DNA from: Apricaphanius iberus
Taxonomy: Eukaryota; Chordata; Actinopteri; Cyprinodontiformes; Aphaniidae
Reading direction: 5' to 3'
Assembly: GCA_028564705.1 (NCBI GenBank)
Contig: JAPXFQ010000839.1
Span: forward strand, 248,001 to 312,000
DNA length: 64,000 nt
The notes beneath the pieces are model-generated. The model was not told where the DNA came from. It worked only from the letters and a program-made list of their open reading frames with translations, and made no database searches. Position numbers and translations under genes: made by a program. Below, one piece after another: positions 1 to 11,499 of this stretch (the stretch's first letter is position 1; every line of letters begins with the position of its first letter).

Positions 1-80
1 AACAACCCGACTCCGAGAAGACCCCGGCATGACGGGGGCCGTTACCGGCCCTACACCGTCCACGGGTCAGGAGGACTAAG

Positions 81-672
81 ACAGAGTGTTGGTAGCCAGG
101 TCTCCTAGTAGCTAGGAGACAGGTTAATGTTAGTAGCTATGCTGCTTTAGGCTAGGCTGTTGGAGGACATTATTAGGGTCTGTTCCTACTTTCTCTCCTA
201 CTTCTCCCCAACTGCATGATGTGCTGTCAATTCAAGCACTAACCTGTTTTCTATTATAGTAGGTGCTCCGGATTAGCCCTGCTTGACGACCCTGACTAAG
301 ATGGCATTGCAGTGACGGAAAATTCTCCACGTCCTGCAACAAACTTGTGCATCGGTTCTGTTGCTCTTTCTGTGTCTCTGTTGTGTATTCTCCAAGCCAC
401 AGACGGTCGCGGCAGATAACCGCTTGTGCTGAGCCTGGTTCTGCCGGAGGTTTCTTCCTGTTAAAAGGGAGTTTTTCCTTCCCACTGTCGCTGCATGCTT
501 GCTCAGTATGAGGGATTGCTGAGAATTCCACGACGCAATCTTCTGTGGTTCTGTAATTTCTACACTAAACATTGTATTGTAATAACTCTTTTTGTAAAGT
601 GCCTTGAGATGACATCTGTTGTGAAATGGCGCTATATAAATAAACTGAATTGAATTGAATTGAATTGAATTA
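81..672 (+). mobile_element. L2/Maui-type LINE, 3' UTR and tail
   Basis: This is the non-coding 3' end of an L2-clade LINE. It has the conserved block around 430-490 (GGTTTCTTCCTG, then GGGAGTTTTTCC), then GTAAAGTGCCTTGAGATGAC near 595, GGCGCTATATAAATAAA, and a tail of about six TTGAA repeats at 640-672. The same sequence occurs on the minus strand at 40490-40892 plus 41660-41850, where it is interrupted, and related ends lie at 25080-25536 and 57965-58722. The copy is 5' truncated, with no reverse-transcriptase codons. It supplies the uninterrupted reference for the MITE insertion at 40893. The first 80 bases of the window are GC-rich and unassigned. Confidence 0.85.
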
Positions 673-675
673 AAT

Positions 676-2117
676 TCACTGTAAGCATAGTATTTTTTTT
701 TATATCTACAATCAGTTGCAGCGGGATCATCACTTTCTTCTGAGGGAGCAAGGTCAGGAAACTGGCTTATGGAAGGTGGAGATGACACGATGCCTTCAAT
801 CTGCCTTCAATCAAACTTTCCTGGGATGCTGGAACAGACTAAACCATGACCCACAGACATGTGCAGCTGGACTTTTGTTTCTGAATTTTTTCCTGTACCT
901 GTCCAATAGAAATGTCCAAGTTATACACTTTTATTTTCATTTGCAGTTTCATTACATGCTGGTTGGTGGAATAATTTTACAATATTATATCTGGCATCAG
1001 GGTTCAGACCCAGAGAATTACGACACACTTTGAACTCGCCGACACGCGGTCAGGTGGTTCATTGAGCCCTCAGTAGTTCCAAACATCCCTGGCGCCGTCA
1101 TTGCTTTCTAGCAGTAAAAATAATAAGTTTAAATAATTAGGAGGAAAACATGAGTGTAGATGTTTGATATGGGAACCAACAGTTTCTTTCTGGGTAACCT
1201 AATGATTCAGCATTTCATTTTTTGGTTTTACCTCCGATCTGAGAAAATCTATCTGTAACCCAGTTGATTGTGCTTCTAGCCAGAAACTTGTAAAACAACA
1301 AAATATATTTAAATCAAACTGTTTCATTTAAATACATATTAAGGGGTAAAGAAAAAAATCACAAATAACATTAGTAAAATATATTTAAATTATAGCCTAT
1401 TATATGAATAGATATAAAGCTCTCATCCAGTGACAGACTGACCACTTGGCAGTGTAGGCAGATGCCACTGTGGCCGCCTGGTATATTCGGCCGCGCCACC
1501 AGGTGCTCTAACTTGCTGCTCATCATTGCTTGTGGTCGAATCACAAATAAATAAAAACATCATAATAAAGAAATAAAAAGTCTAAATAAATAAATAAAGC
1601 AGAGCGGAGTGGCTGCAACAATAGGCGGCCCCAAATAGGCTAAAAAAAATGGCACATAAAGCTGCTGTGTCAATCGGCAGCCGCAAAACAATTATGAAAA
1701 AAGACGATAATAATAACCTAAATTGAGCTTAGCTGTAGGTGGCTCCACAGCCAGCTGTATCAGTGTTTCCAGCCGTGAGGCTGTCAGTAGGAGGACATGA
1801 TGACATTTTTATATGAAAAACCGAGAGAGAAAACTTGAAACCATGAAAACACGTCGCGAGGACAGAAAAACATGACAGCGCATGACAGAGGATCTTTAAT
1901 GTGTGGTCAGACTGCTCACTTCTTCCAAACCACACGCTGTTTTATCATTCATTCTTTTTGTCCTCTCTAGTTATTGTGTTCCGTGGTGAGCAGAGCTAAA
2001 GCACTGCTCGTGACAAGTGACAGATGACGCTTCTGAGGAAGACTGCAGGCGTGGCAGATAAAACATGTCATGGTAAAGAAAAAAAATAATTCTTCTTTAC
2101 TTTAAAAAACCTGTCTT
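676..2117. other. Unassigned intergenic DNA
   Basis: No gene or transposon end is recognised here. A 105-codon open frame at 716-1033 (+) has no recognisable domain and AT-rich composition, and is treated as chance. The stretch has several A/T runs and a small GC-richer patch at 1440-1510. Confidence 0.4.
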
Positions 2118-2120
2118 TAA

Positions 2121-2663
2121 AGCCCTGTCCACACATAGCCGTTTGTCACAAAACAGATATTTTTCTGTGGTTTGGCCTGTCATCCACACGTATCAGGAGA
2201 TTTTCGGCACCACAAAAAAAACTTTTTAAAAACTCCGGCCAAAGTGGAGATTTGGGTTTTCTCCGTTTTCAGTATCTTGCATGTGGACGGTTGAAAACAG
2301 GATTAAGGGCCGTAACGTCACTATGCGCGACAAGAAAAGGTCCAATACCACTTGTGCGACCTGTGTTTGCTCTCAAAAACAGTATTTATGCCTTCACAGC
2401 TATGTCAACATCATCCATTGTTAAAGCGTATTTTGTTTGTTTGCTTTTATAAGCTGTATGACTGCTGCATGCTGAAGACAGAGGATAGAAAGTTTCTCTG
2501 AGCGGATCGGATTTGGGGGAACTACTGCCCTCTACAGGTTTGACACATCTATGAATGTGCTGAAAAACGCATTTATCCAGTTAAGTGTGGATGGAGATTT
2601 TTTTTTTTCCAAGGTGGAGAGGAAAATCTTTGTTTAAAAAAAATACGGCGTGTGGACATGGCC
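2121..2663. mobile_element. PIF/Harbinger-type MITE, family H, copy 1
   Basis: A non-autonomous DNA element of 543 bp. The left end AGCCCTGTCCACACATAGCC is the imperfect reverse complement of the right end (read inward GGCCATGTCCACACGCC). TAA directly precedes (2118-2120) and follows (2664-2666) it, a 3-bp duplication of the TWA type used by PIF/Harbinger transposases. A second copy in reverse orientation lies at about 43728-44145; the two share long internal blocks such as CTCCGTTTTCAGTATCTTGC. Open frames at 2252-2452 and 2585-2794 are internal and carry no domain. Confidence 0.8.
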
Positions 2664-2815
2664 TAAGAAGAAAATCATCCAAATTAATTAGTGAGACAAA
2701 ATTAACCTTTTTGAAATATACCCGTTACCTGTTGTTGAATCAGGAGAACAACCCTTCAATAAGTTATTCTATAAGTTCTGTCAACTCACAGTGATAAGGA
2801 CTGATAGTGAAGGGT

Positions 2816-3047
2816 AGGGATGCAACAATAGTACCACTGCTGATACTTCTATCACACAAAAAAATAAATTGACTTTGGAGACTTGTTTTATTTTTTTCTT
2901 CACTTGTTACAAGAAATGACGATGAAATAGATAAATAAAAATTACCACAAAACTAAAAATTCCAGTAAAAAATGAACATTTTCTGTGAAATTATTGCAGT
3001 TTCCACATTTTAAGCAGGCCCCAATACCACTATCGGTGCACCCCTGC
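2816..3047. mobile_element. hAT-type MITE
   Basis: A 232-bp element flanked by a perfect 8-bp duplication TGAAGGGT (2808-2815 and 3048-3055), diagnostic of hAT transposition. The ends are inverted repeats: left AGGGATGCAACAATAGT, right read inward GCAGGGGTGCACCGATAGT. This is the common hAT end motif CAGGGRTGCAMCGATA. The interior is A/T-rich and non-coding. Confidence 0.85.
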
Positions 3048-3055
3048 TGAAGGGT

Positions 3056-3975
3056 CACATTGGAAATAAGATGAAGAATAAAGCTCTGTGTGTGTTTAGG
3101 GAAAAAAGCAAGCAATGCAGAGCGCTGCAAAAAAATAAATCATTGATCTCACTAAATTGAATAGGACATCAAGACCTTAAGAGAATGAAAAACTGAAAGG
3201 GTAAACACTTTTAAAGTGATCACCAGGATCAGAGGTTTTGGGGACTGTGTGTTCTCTATTTCATCAAACAGATAAGAACCATCCCGTTTCTGGCTCATGA
3301 GCCACAGGTTGGGAACCTTTAAAACGACAAAATCGCTGAATGAAGAATAGGTGTTGGAGATTTTATCTGCTAAAGAATAAAATATTCTAAGGATATTTGG
3401 AAGTTTAATCCAAACTAATTCAGAGGTGATGAGATAAACAAAGTTTTGGGAATGTCTCATGAACTTTAAGCAGGTTCTGGAAACCAGTGCAGTAGGTAGG
3501 TAGTTTAAGAACAAATTTCTGAAAGGCAGAGACTGAAAACAAGTCTGGAACTCCAGAATCAAAATAATGAATGGGGACATATCAAATCAAATTCATGGCC
3601 CTTACATTTTGATTCTTAATTATTTCTTTCTTTAAGTGCATTTATTATTATTATTAGTAGTAGTAGTAGAAGTAATAGTGGTGCTGGTAAGAGTAACATT
3701 TCTTTTAACGATTTCTTTTCACAAGTACAGGAACAGATGAATAGCATTTTTTGTGTTTAACTTTTTATCTCCAAGGTCAAGTTTATTTATTTGTTTATCT
3801 CCACAGCTGATATCAATCATGAAGAGCACTTTGATATTTTCAAGAAAAAAGGGGGATTGGATTGCTATTGGGAGATAATTGGATAATTTCATTTTTGAAT
3901 TGAATTGAGGATTTTGGTCAAATCTGAATATAATGACACCTTTGAAGAAGCGTTTAAAGTATAATAGAATTATAT
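3056..3975. other. Unassigned A/T-rich DNA with a trinucleotide microsatellite
   Basis: No gene is recognised. TTA repeats run into TAG repeats at about 3641-3680. The 142-codon minus frame at 3152-3580 and the 111-codon minus frame at 3719-4054 have no domain and low-complexity composition. Confidence 0.4.
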
Positions 3976-4016
3976 TATCCTGCTCACAAAAATTAAAGGA
4001 GCAATTTAAAGAAACT

Positions 4017-4260
4017 GGCAACTGTGGCTCAGTGGTAGAGTAGTTGGCTTGCAATCGGAGGGTCGTAGGTTAGATTCCAGCTTCCTCCAGTCACATGTCG
4101 ATGTGCCCCTAGGCAAGGCACAAAATTTCGACATCGTCCCCCATGTTGGCTATAGGTGTATGAATGTGAGTGTAAATGGGTGAATGTGGCTTCAATGTAA
4201 AGCGCTTTGGGTGGTCAGTATGACTAGAAAAGCGCTGTATAAGTTCAATCCATTTACCAT
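4017..4260 (+). mobile_element. tRNA-derived SINE, copy 1
   Basis: The head resembles a tRNA: an A-box-like TGGCTCAGTGG near 4025 and a B-box-like GGTTAGATTCC near 4068. The body then runs through ACATGTCGATGTGCCCCT and AAGCGCTTTGGGTGGTCAGT to an end at CCATTTACCAT. A reverse copy lies at 6891-7156 and a diverged relative at 14522-14833. It interrupts the Tc1 element between its left end and the transposase remnant. Confidence 0.8.
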
Positions 4261-4284
4261 TAGATACATCAGATCTCAATATGG

Positions 4285-4980
4285 GTTTAAGTCAGGGGAT
4301 CGTGAAGGCCATTGAACTGTCTCAATTTCTTCATCCTCCAGGTACTACCTGCATACTCTTGCCACATAAGGCTGGGCATTGTCGTGCATTAGGAGGAAAC
4401 CAGGACCTACTGCACCAGCGTAGGGTCTGACAATGGGTTCAAGGATTTCATCTCGATACCTCATGGCAGTCAGAGTACCATTTCCTAGGCAGTAGAGGTC
4501 TGTGCGTCCCTCCATGGATATGCCTCCCAAGACCACCACTGACCGACAACCAAACCTGTCATGTTGAACTACGTTGCAGGCAGCATAACGTTCTCCTTGT
4601 CTTCTCCAGACTCTTTCACGTCTATCACAGGTGCGGACTTGCCAATTCTGGTGTTCTTGAGCAAATGCCAGTCGAGCTCCACGGTGCTGGGCAGTGAGCA
4701 CAGGGCCCACTACAGGACGTCGGACCCTCTGGCCATCTTCATGAAGTCTGTTCCTGATTGTTTGGGTTGAGAGGTATCGGTCCTGTTTATGGGTTGAGGA
4801 CCTTCTACAACCCTGTCCAGCTCTCCGACAATAACCACCAGTCTCCTGAAATCTCCTCCATATTCTGGAGATTGTGCTGTGAGACACATTTAACCTTGTT
4901 GCTGCAGAATGTGTGGATGTGCCATCCCGGAAAAGTTGGACAACCTGTGCAACTTCTGTAGGGTTAAGGAATCGCCTCAT
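4285..4980 (-). pseudogene. Tc1-like transposase remnant
   Basis: The minus-strand frame starts at M-R-R-F-L (ATG at 4978-4980). It keeps the N-terminal helix-turn-helix (E-V-A-Q-V-V-Q-L-F, then S-H-S-T-I-S-R-I-W-R-R-F), the arginine-rich linker, and later catalytic-core blocks (R-Y-A-A-C-N-V-V-Q-H-D-R-F, D-L-Y-C-L-G-N-G-T-L-T-A-M-R-Y-R-D-E-I-L, L-M-H-D-N-A-Q-P). Beyond a stop after V-A-R-V-C-R, the C-terminal S-P-D-L-N-P can be read near 4290. Compared with the family, the block between the linker and H-E-D-G is missing. So is the segment with the first catalytic aspartate (normally F-T-D-E-S-R-F, expected just after Q-V-R). The C-terminus with the glutamate is also absent. It cannot encode an active enzyme. 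Confidence 0.85.
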
Positions 4981-5262
4981 ACTGCCAGTACAGATAATTA
5001 CTCCACCCAAAACCAGCCAAACTAGACAAAGAGGGAGAAACTTGAAATGACCTCCACATGTAAAACCAGTCCCGTTTTGAGGGTTTTCTACTTGTTGCCA
5101 CTGTAGTGCACCTGTTGTTAAGTCCATGAACACTAATACAGCTGAAAGTGATTAACGATGCCCTCAGCTGCTTAACCAACCAGAAAATTATCAGACAGGT
5201 TTAATTGATTTCATGCCAGGTCCAATAAAAAAAGTGTTCCTTTAATTTTTGTGAGCAGTTTA

Positions 5263-6890
5263 GTTGGGAAGAAGAGTATAGAAACTAGACTGGAGAGTTT
5301 GGGGGTTTTGGGCATTAACCTAAGAACTTTCTTTCATCTTGATCATCTATCATCTTGACTAATTCAGAACGTCTTTTTCCCATCAAAATGAACTGTGCGG
5401 TGAACAAAGAACGAACACCACTAGTGGCTTAAACAAAGTAAAAGACCCAATATGTTTTTTTTTAGGTTTTGACAACCAGTTACTTCTCAAAATCATCTAA
5501 ATGTACAATTTCCTGATTACTATTAGCTAATTTCTATGGCCAGCATGAGTAATGTCTGAATATGAATTATGTGATCATTGTTTTTTTGTTTTTGTTTTTT
5601 CTTGTTGGCTCAAAGGTCCAAAGCGGACATAAAAATGTGGCGAATCATTTCTTTACTGATATTAACTTCTGTGGAAATCCTTAATTTCTTTGAACAAATT
5701 AAATAAGTAAAAACTGAACATTGCTGTTTGGTTCTATCAGCTCAGGGGAAACCAATAAAAAAAAAAAATACTCCGCCTGGTAGAAAGTGACAGAGGCAGT
5801 AAATGTGGAAATAAAGGGAAAAAATGGTTCGATATCAAAATGAATACAATAAAATGTCTCTCAGCACACAGCTGGACCAAATCTAAGACAAAAGGTGCTC
5901 CGATCATCATATTTGACACGTGTGTGGCCATGTGTAATTGGAGACTCCGCTTGTGCGGTCTTAAGTACGCAAGGAAAAAAACGTACAATCTGTTTCACCG
6001 ATAAGCAGGACCATTTAGTTGTCAAGGTGCTGTTTGCCAACCATTTAATCAAAAGGTGTAACAGCAGCCCATTAAGCTGATGCACTTGATGTAAGATATG
6101 GCGTTTCTCCACTAGTACCTTGTTGCCGTGCCTTACTGTACTTAACTACTCGCTATTTGGCGTGACACGGTACAACTCGTTTTGTGTTGCTTCTCCAATG
6201 CAACAAACCAGAGAGTCTCATGTGAACGGGTACATCATATGGTGGGCGGCCCCAGAGTATGTAGAGAGAAATAAACAAAGGCTCGGAGAAGAACAATGGC
6301 GACCCCACCAGCAATCGTGAGCTTTTTGCTCGGTCTGTGGCTTTCTGTAGTCCCACGTCAAAGAGAAAGAGAAAGCCTCTCTCGTCGAAGAATAAAGACC
6401 ACGGAAAAGCTACACACTGCAAGAAAAAACACAATGGAGTAGTACAAACGAGTAGGAGAAGTTCTACAGGAGAATTAAGCTACAGACAGGACCCGGCGGC
6501 AGCTTGTATGGGCAAGCCAATGCAAATACTACCCCGGTGTTTTGAGCTATAACAACGCTCTGGGTATTTACTTGTTTGCTAAAGCCCAGCGTAAAAACTT
6601 ATGTTGACAAGTTCACTTTAGTATTAAGTATTCTGTGTGTGCGTCTTTCAGATAACTGCTTTGCGAAGTCGTCACAGCCAACCGTCGGTTTGGTCGTTTA
6701 ACCGGGCCTTGCAGTGATGGGACATTGTTGTTTCACTGAAGCTCAGTGGCTACAGAACTTCAGATTCATTCATCTACATGTGCAGCAAACTACATCCAAC
6801 GCTGTCCCCTTAAAGAAACGACTTCTCATTGCTCCGTGGAAGCTAGACATGACAGAAGCATGACTTTTTTTTTTTAAGTTGATACCCCAT
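5263..6890. other. Unassigned intergenic DNA
   Basis: No gene is recognised. Around 6100-6180 the text GGCGTTTCTCCACTAGTACC resembles the outer end of DNA elements common in fish, but no matching right end was found. The open frames between 5737 and 6552 overlap on both strands and show no domain. Confidence 0.4.
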
Positions 6891-7156
6891 ATGGTAAATG
6901 GACTGAACTTATATAGCGTTTTTCTAGTCTTACTGACCACTCAAAGCGCTTTACATTGAAGCCGCATTCACCCAATCACACTCGCATTCATACACTCATA
7001 CACCGACACCCAACATGGCTCGGTAGGACAATGTAGAATTTGGGGGTTAAGTGCCTTGCCCAGGGGCACATCGACATGTGACTGGAGGAAGCTGGAATCG
7101 AACCTACGACCCTCCGATTGCAAGCCAACTACTCTACCACTGAGCCACAGTCGCCC
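6891..7156 (-). mobile_element. tRNA-derived SINE, copy 2
   Basis: On the minus strand this begins GGCGACTGTGGCTCAGTGGT with an A-box-like TGGCTCAGTGG and an intact B-box GGTTCGATTCC, and ends CCATTTACCAT at 6891. It is alignable over its whole length to the copy at 4017-4260 and better preserved, since the B-box still reads TTCGATTCC. No clear target duplication was found. Confidence 0.85.
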
Positions 7157-7971
7157 TTGTATTTCAATAGTATCAATTTAGCAAAAGCCTCAGACTGTTA
7201 CAGTTTAAATTAAGTGGTTTAAGTGTCTAAGATCTGTTTTGTGGTCTCATTGGTGTTAAACCTGTGGAACTGTGCTACAAATTAATACATCCTCTAGGCT
7301 CTACATTTAATTCTGTCGATGTAAGCTGTCTCATTTAACCAGATCTACTATAATCTATACCTGCTACAAATTATATGAATTACAAACCACAACTGTATCA
7401 GTTTTGTAATGAAGCTGTGTGCTTTCAAAATGTTTTCACTTTTTTTTAAATCATCACCACTTTTGCAAACACAATTTGTTTTGCAAATGATATCCCATCT
7501 TTGAGTATCAATTGGTATGCATGACACAGCAAAAGCCTCAGTCTGTTACAGTTGGCATCATGTGTGGCTCTGTGTTTTACTCCCTTTTCGCATCTTTAAA
7601 AATGTCTTTTTTTCCAAGGGTCCACAACCTATAGAAGCGTGAAAAAAATCTTAAAAGAACAAAATGTAGACTTTAACAGCTTTCAAATTTATGCAATTCA
7701 CTTACACTGCAAAAACTGTCCCTCTAACAAAGTTAAAAAGTCTTGTTTCCAGCTAAAAAGTATTTTTGATCTTGTTTTGAGACTTTTATACTAAGCAAGA
7801 GCAGAATGTGTTAGATTATTAATCTTATTTTGAGTATATACATCTTATTTTGAGAATTCTCATCAAGAGCAAATTGTTTTATTTCATCGGCAGATTATTT
7901 CACTTAATTTAAGAAGGTTTAGACTACACAAACCCTCAAAATACTTAATTACAGTCTAAACATTCAGATTG
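7157..7971. other. Unassigned DNA with a possible MITE left end
   Basis: From 7706 (CACTGCAAAAACTG) to about 7920 the sequence has the alternating TCTTGTTT and CTTATTTTGAG texture of a dispersed fish MITE with CACTGCAAAAA ends. The expected mirrored right end (TTTTTGCAGTG) is absent, so it is at most a truncated copy. Nothing is recognised in 7157-7705. Confidence 0.35.
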
Positions 7972-9771
7972 TATCGAATGGGTTGGGTTTATTTGCTAGA
8001 TAAAGCTAGACAACGTCGACATCGGGTGCATCAGCGGCCATTCTTCAGATGCGTTCTGAGCAAGGGGCAAACTCCGCCTGCAGAATGTGAAGCCAACCAG
8101 GAAGTGGCAAAAATTGCAGTTCAGCCCTAATCCGCTGGGGGCTAGCTCCAAAAAGGAGCAAATTCCCATTGACCCCATGTTAAAAACACCAACTTTACAT
8201 CAAAAATAAACGTGTTTACAGCCTATTTCAAAACAACATTTTAGGTGAGATAGTTCAGGTTTACCATCATGACAATTCTGAGGGGGATGAATTTTTTCTA
8301 ACTTCTCCATTTATTTGTAATTTAATCTTGAAATTTTGAATAATTTGGGGCGTGTCCTTTTTATTGACATGTCTGTGTAGGCAAATGCTGGTGGCTAATG
8401 GTGGCTAACTGTCGCTAAAAGCTTGCTCCGTAGTCTGCTGTCCCCCTCTGCTTGCGGGGAAGTTTTTCATAGCCTGGGACTAACATAAAGACTTCAGCCA
8501 TTTCATCTTTCTGAACTCCACTATCAGTTGCCTCTGCAGTTTTTATTCGGTTTTCGATGTTAATCTGCAATTATTGGACAAAGACGGCTTGGTGTGGTGT
8601 TGATTACAGTAACAGACCGTCCAAGAAGTTTCTGCTTTGGGGGGAGGCTTTATACCGGCTGATGCCTTACCAGCCGTGGGGGGGTTCTGTCAGATTGCCG
8701 AGAGGAATGTTGTTTTGGTCGGAGCATTTATCTCTTTCTACACGCGAGTTGGAGCTGGCAACCGGTTGGGTAACAGCAGAGCAGCAAAGGCGGCTGAACC
8801 AAGAAGCCGCAGCATCAAGAGCGGGAGACAGCTAGATCAGGCTGGAAGACTACAGAGTTCGACTCTAAAACAGACTGGATGATCGCTGGTTAGATCAGTA
8901 CTGGTGTGAGGAACACAGCTGGAGGCATGAATTAACGGATGTCTGAGATGTTTCTGGGTCTAAAGTGATTGTTGTTGAAAAATGGGGCAAAAGTCTCTTA
9001 ACCGTGGTCTTCTGGCTGAAACCGGTTGCAGCCTACGTTAGCTTCAGTTAGCTCCCGACTAGCTTCTGACTAGCTTCTAGCCATTTCGGCTCGGAGTGTA
9101 ACCCTCCACCCCTAGCCTCACAGCGCCACTCTCAGCTCCACGTCTTTGGAGTTTCTGAGAGTGACGAGGCGAGTGGCGTGGACAAGATGGCGGTGGTGGG
9201 AACCGCCCAGTTGGCTTCATTTTTGCTCTTCAGAAACCTATGGGTGATGTCAATGAGGGTTTGTCCATTTATATATATAGTCTATGGTTCAGAGTTTGGG
9301 GAGTTTAACCATTTGTTCCAGAAGCTGCTTATGGATGAGGTTTGCTTTCAGCGCTACTTCCGTCTGTCGCACGCCCATCAGAGGTCGAATCTCCTACCAG
9401 GACACCAACTACAGGTGCTCTGTTCCTCCTTAGGAGCAACTGACCGTCTGTCGTCGGTAAGTGTTATTTCTGAATTTCTAAATCTCCGTTTGTTGAAAAT
9501 GTTTTCACTCGTCCCCCCATTCATTCAAGATACGTGTAGTGACATTACTACAGTGAGATGCTCCGATTGATGCTCAGCTAGCTGAACATCTGCATTGCTT
9601 GTGTTTGCTATGTTGCCACTTGCAACGCAAGTAATGCTTGAAAAGTTGACAGAGCCAACGCAAACAACGCACCGCAGAGACTCTGACGGACCTCTGGCGT
9701 ACTCGACCATAGACTTTACATGTAATCTTGCCGCAATTGATGCTGCCGTTTGGGGTGGTGTGAACGCACCA
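7972..9771. mobile_element. Harbinger-type element A, 5'-truncated copy split by element B
   Basis: Two blocks, about 7972-8060 and 9295-9771, are collinear with the complete copy at 40893-41659 (shared GATAAAGCTAGACAACG, GCATCAGCG and TTTGGGGAGTTTAACC). The right end reads GGTGGTGTGAACGCACCA, followed by TAA at 9772-9774. The left end seen in the other copy is missing here. The element is interrupted at 8061-9286 by a different element with an 8-bp duplication. Confidence 0.7.
8061..9286 (+). mobile_element. hAT-like element B, copy 1
   Basis: A 1226-bp element starting CAAGGGGCAAACTCCG and ending TATATAGTCTATG. It is flanked by an 8-bp duplication with one mismatch (GTTCTGAG 8053-8060, GTTCAGAG 9287-9294). 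The complete copy of its host element at 41137-41155 has the uninterrupted site GCGTTCAGAGTTTGGGG, which confirms the insertion. A reverse copy of B lies at 27253-28681 with a perfect 8-bp duplication. Beyond CA/TG the two ends are not recognisably inverted. Open frames at 8557-8882 are partly shared with the other copy, but by homology of the DNA; no domain is recognised. Confidence 0.75.
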
Positions 9772-11495
9772 TAAGAATTCAAATTAAGGAATAGAAACAA
9801 ATATGTCTTTCTGTGCTTCAGAAAACTTAAGTAGGTCAGTCATATTTAAAAGAACAAAAAGTAGCATTATAAAAATTTCGGATAATTGATAATAATAAAA
9901 CAGTCATACTGAAGATGATATGCAACTGAATAGGTTAATATTGTGAATAAAATATACAAGCGGCATGAAATTATCTTTTCACCGAGAGTAAGAGACAGCT
10001 ACTTCTGGACTTCAGCATTCTCTGTTTCTCTGTTTCGGCCTGCTGGTGAGAACCATTGGCTCCGAACCGTGGTCAGCTCCGAGTCCTCTTTGAAAACCCT
10101 GTCACAGCAAGTAGCTCCATCCAGCTCACACTGAATCTTCCCTTGAGCCAACAAGCTCAGAAATGCTGAACCTCCGATTGGGTCTGGTTTTTGGATCTGG
10201 TTTTTAATGTTTTCATTGTCTTTCAGCAAATACTAAACACATCTACTCGCTGTAGCAAGGTTTCAAACTGGCGGTCGGGTTGTTGTTAAAAGACGTTGGG
10301 TGTTTCTCAATGCCAAAGAACCTCGCCTTGATGCCTTGGTCCCGCCCCGGTTGCCTAGGAGATTTGTCATCAGGGGCCGCCAAGGCGTGTTCCAATGTTC
10401 ATGTGCTACCAAGGAATCTGGTCTCTGTTTGTTAGCCGTTTAGGTAACTGACCAAGGATATATCAGAGGTACCTTGATGCCTTCTCTCTGTCAAAAATGT
10501 CCCAGAATACAGCACGGTAGCAACCGGCAGCAGCTACTTTGGGGGTAAATTTCCAGTTTAAATGTAAGTCATCTAACTGTAGCTATCGAGATTATATCTA
10601 AAATGTTTATTTATTTTTATTGTTATTATTTTTTAGATCCAAAGCAGTTATATATATAGTTGGTTAGTTGCTTAGTAGGTGCAGCGTCGGTGGCTACCTG
10701 GTACTAATTTGCTTACACATTTGATTTCAGGGTTTATACAGGAATCCTATCGTTGAATTTACTACCTTTTTGACTACCTCTCCGTAGTTTTTACTACCAT
10801 CACATTGAGCAGCGGCCTCTTTTGGGGGAGTGATACTGACCCATTTGTGATGATGGTCATTCCGTGACCCAAAACTAAGTGTTATTCCACTCACTTCAAA
10901 GTATAAATGTGATGATGTTTTGACTAGTATATAATAATTTCCAGAAGACTAGAATAAATGGAACAAAATGCCCTCAAAATAATTTTTTTTATAGGTAATA
11001 GAATAATAATAATGAGGCAAATCATCAAATTGAACAACTGAAAAAGTGTAACATTAAACTAAATGAAGTTAAATTAAACTGCCAAGCAAAATATCACATG
11101 GGAGTGTGACATGCCCCTAAATAAAAGAATTTGATAGAATTTTTTACAAAATCATTTCACTTGAACAGTAATCAACAAATGACAACTAAGAAAAAGGACG
11201 GTTATAGGAAATATAGAGAATGCGTTCAATGTGTTCCTACTGGATTAAAGTTTTTTGCAGCCTGTTAATGAGCCATTCATGCATTCAGGTGTGTTAAATA
11301 AAGGTTACCTCTAATTCATGCAGAGCAGTGGGTCCTAAGGACCTGGATTGGGAAACACTGACATAGGGCACTGATAAAGCTGTTTGAGATGAGGGAGCTT
11401 TGGGGTAAGAAGATGGCAGAGTAAAGTAGAGGCACAGTTTACAACAGTCTCAGTTGTACGGCTCTCTCCTCAAACTTTTCCACCAACTGGCTGAG
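9772..11495. other. Unassigned intergenic DNA
   Basis: No gene is recognised. At 10308-10540 GGTGTTTCTCAATGCC and the repeated words CCTTGATGCC and CCAAGG resemble a dispersed repeat, but no second copy or end is visible. Short T and A tracts are scattered through 10600-11300. Confidence 0.35.
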
Positions 11496-11499
11496 CTCT

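Larger units (their letters stand above)
3978..5260 (-). mobile_element. Tc1/mariner element, internally deleted, carrying a SINE
   Basis: The ends are inverted repeats: left CTGCTCACAAAAATTAAAGG (from 3980), right CCTTTAATTTTTGTGAGCAG (to 5258), with TA next to each outer edge (3976-3977, 5261-5262). The transposase remnant is on the minus strand. The same end occurs at 63282, where the sequence continues uninterrupted through the point occupied here by the SINE at 4017-4260. The SINE is therefore a secondary insertion. Confidence 0.85.

Noticed and set aside
716..1033. A 105-codon open frame
   Set aside because: No recognised domain, no splice signals and A/T-driven hydrophobic composition.
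8557..8882. Two overlapping frames, one partly matched at 27994-28185
   Set aside because: Shared because element B is repeated; the frames diverge by frameshift and end at different points, so no protein constraint is evident.
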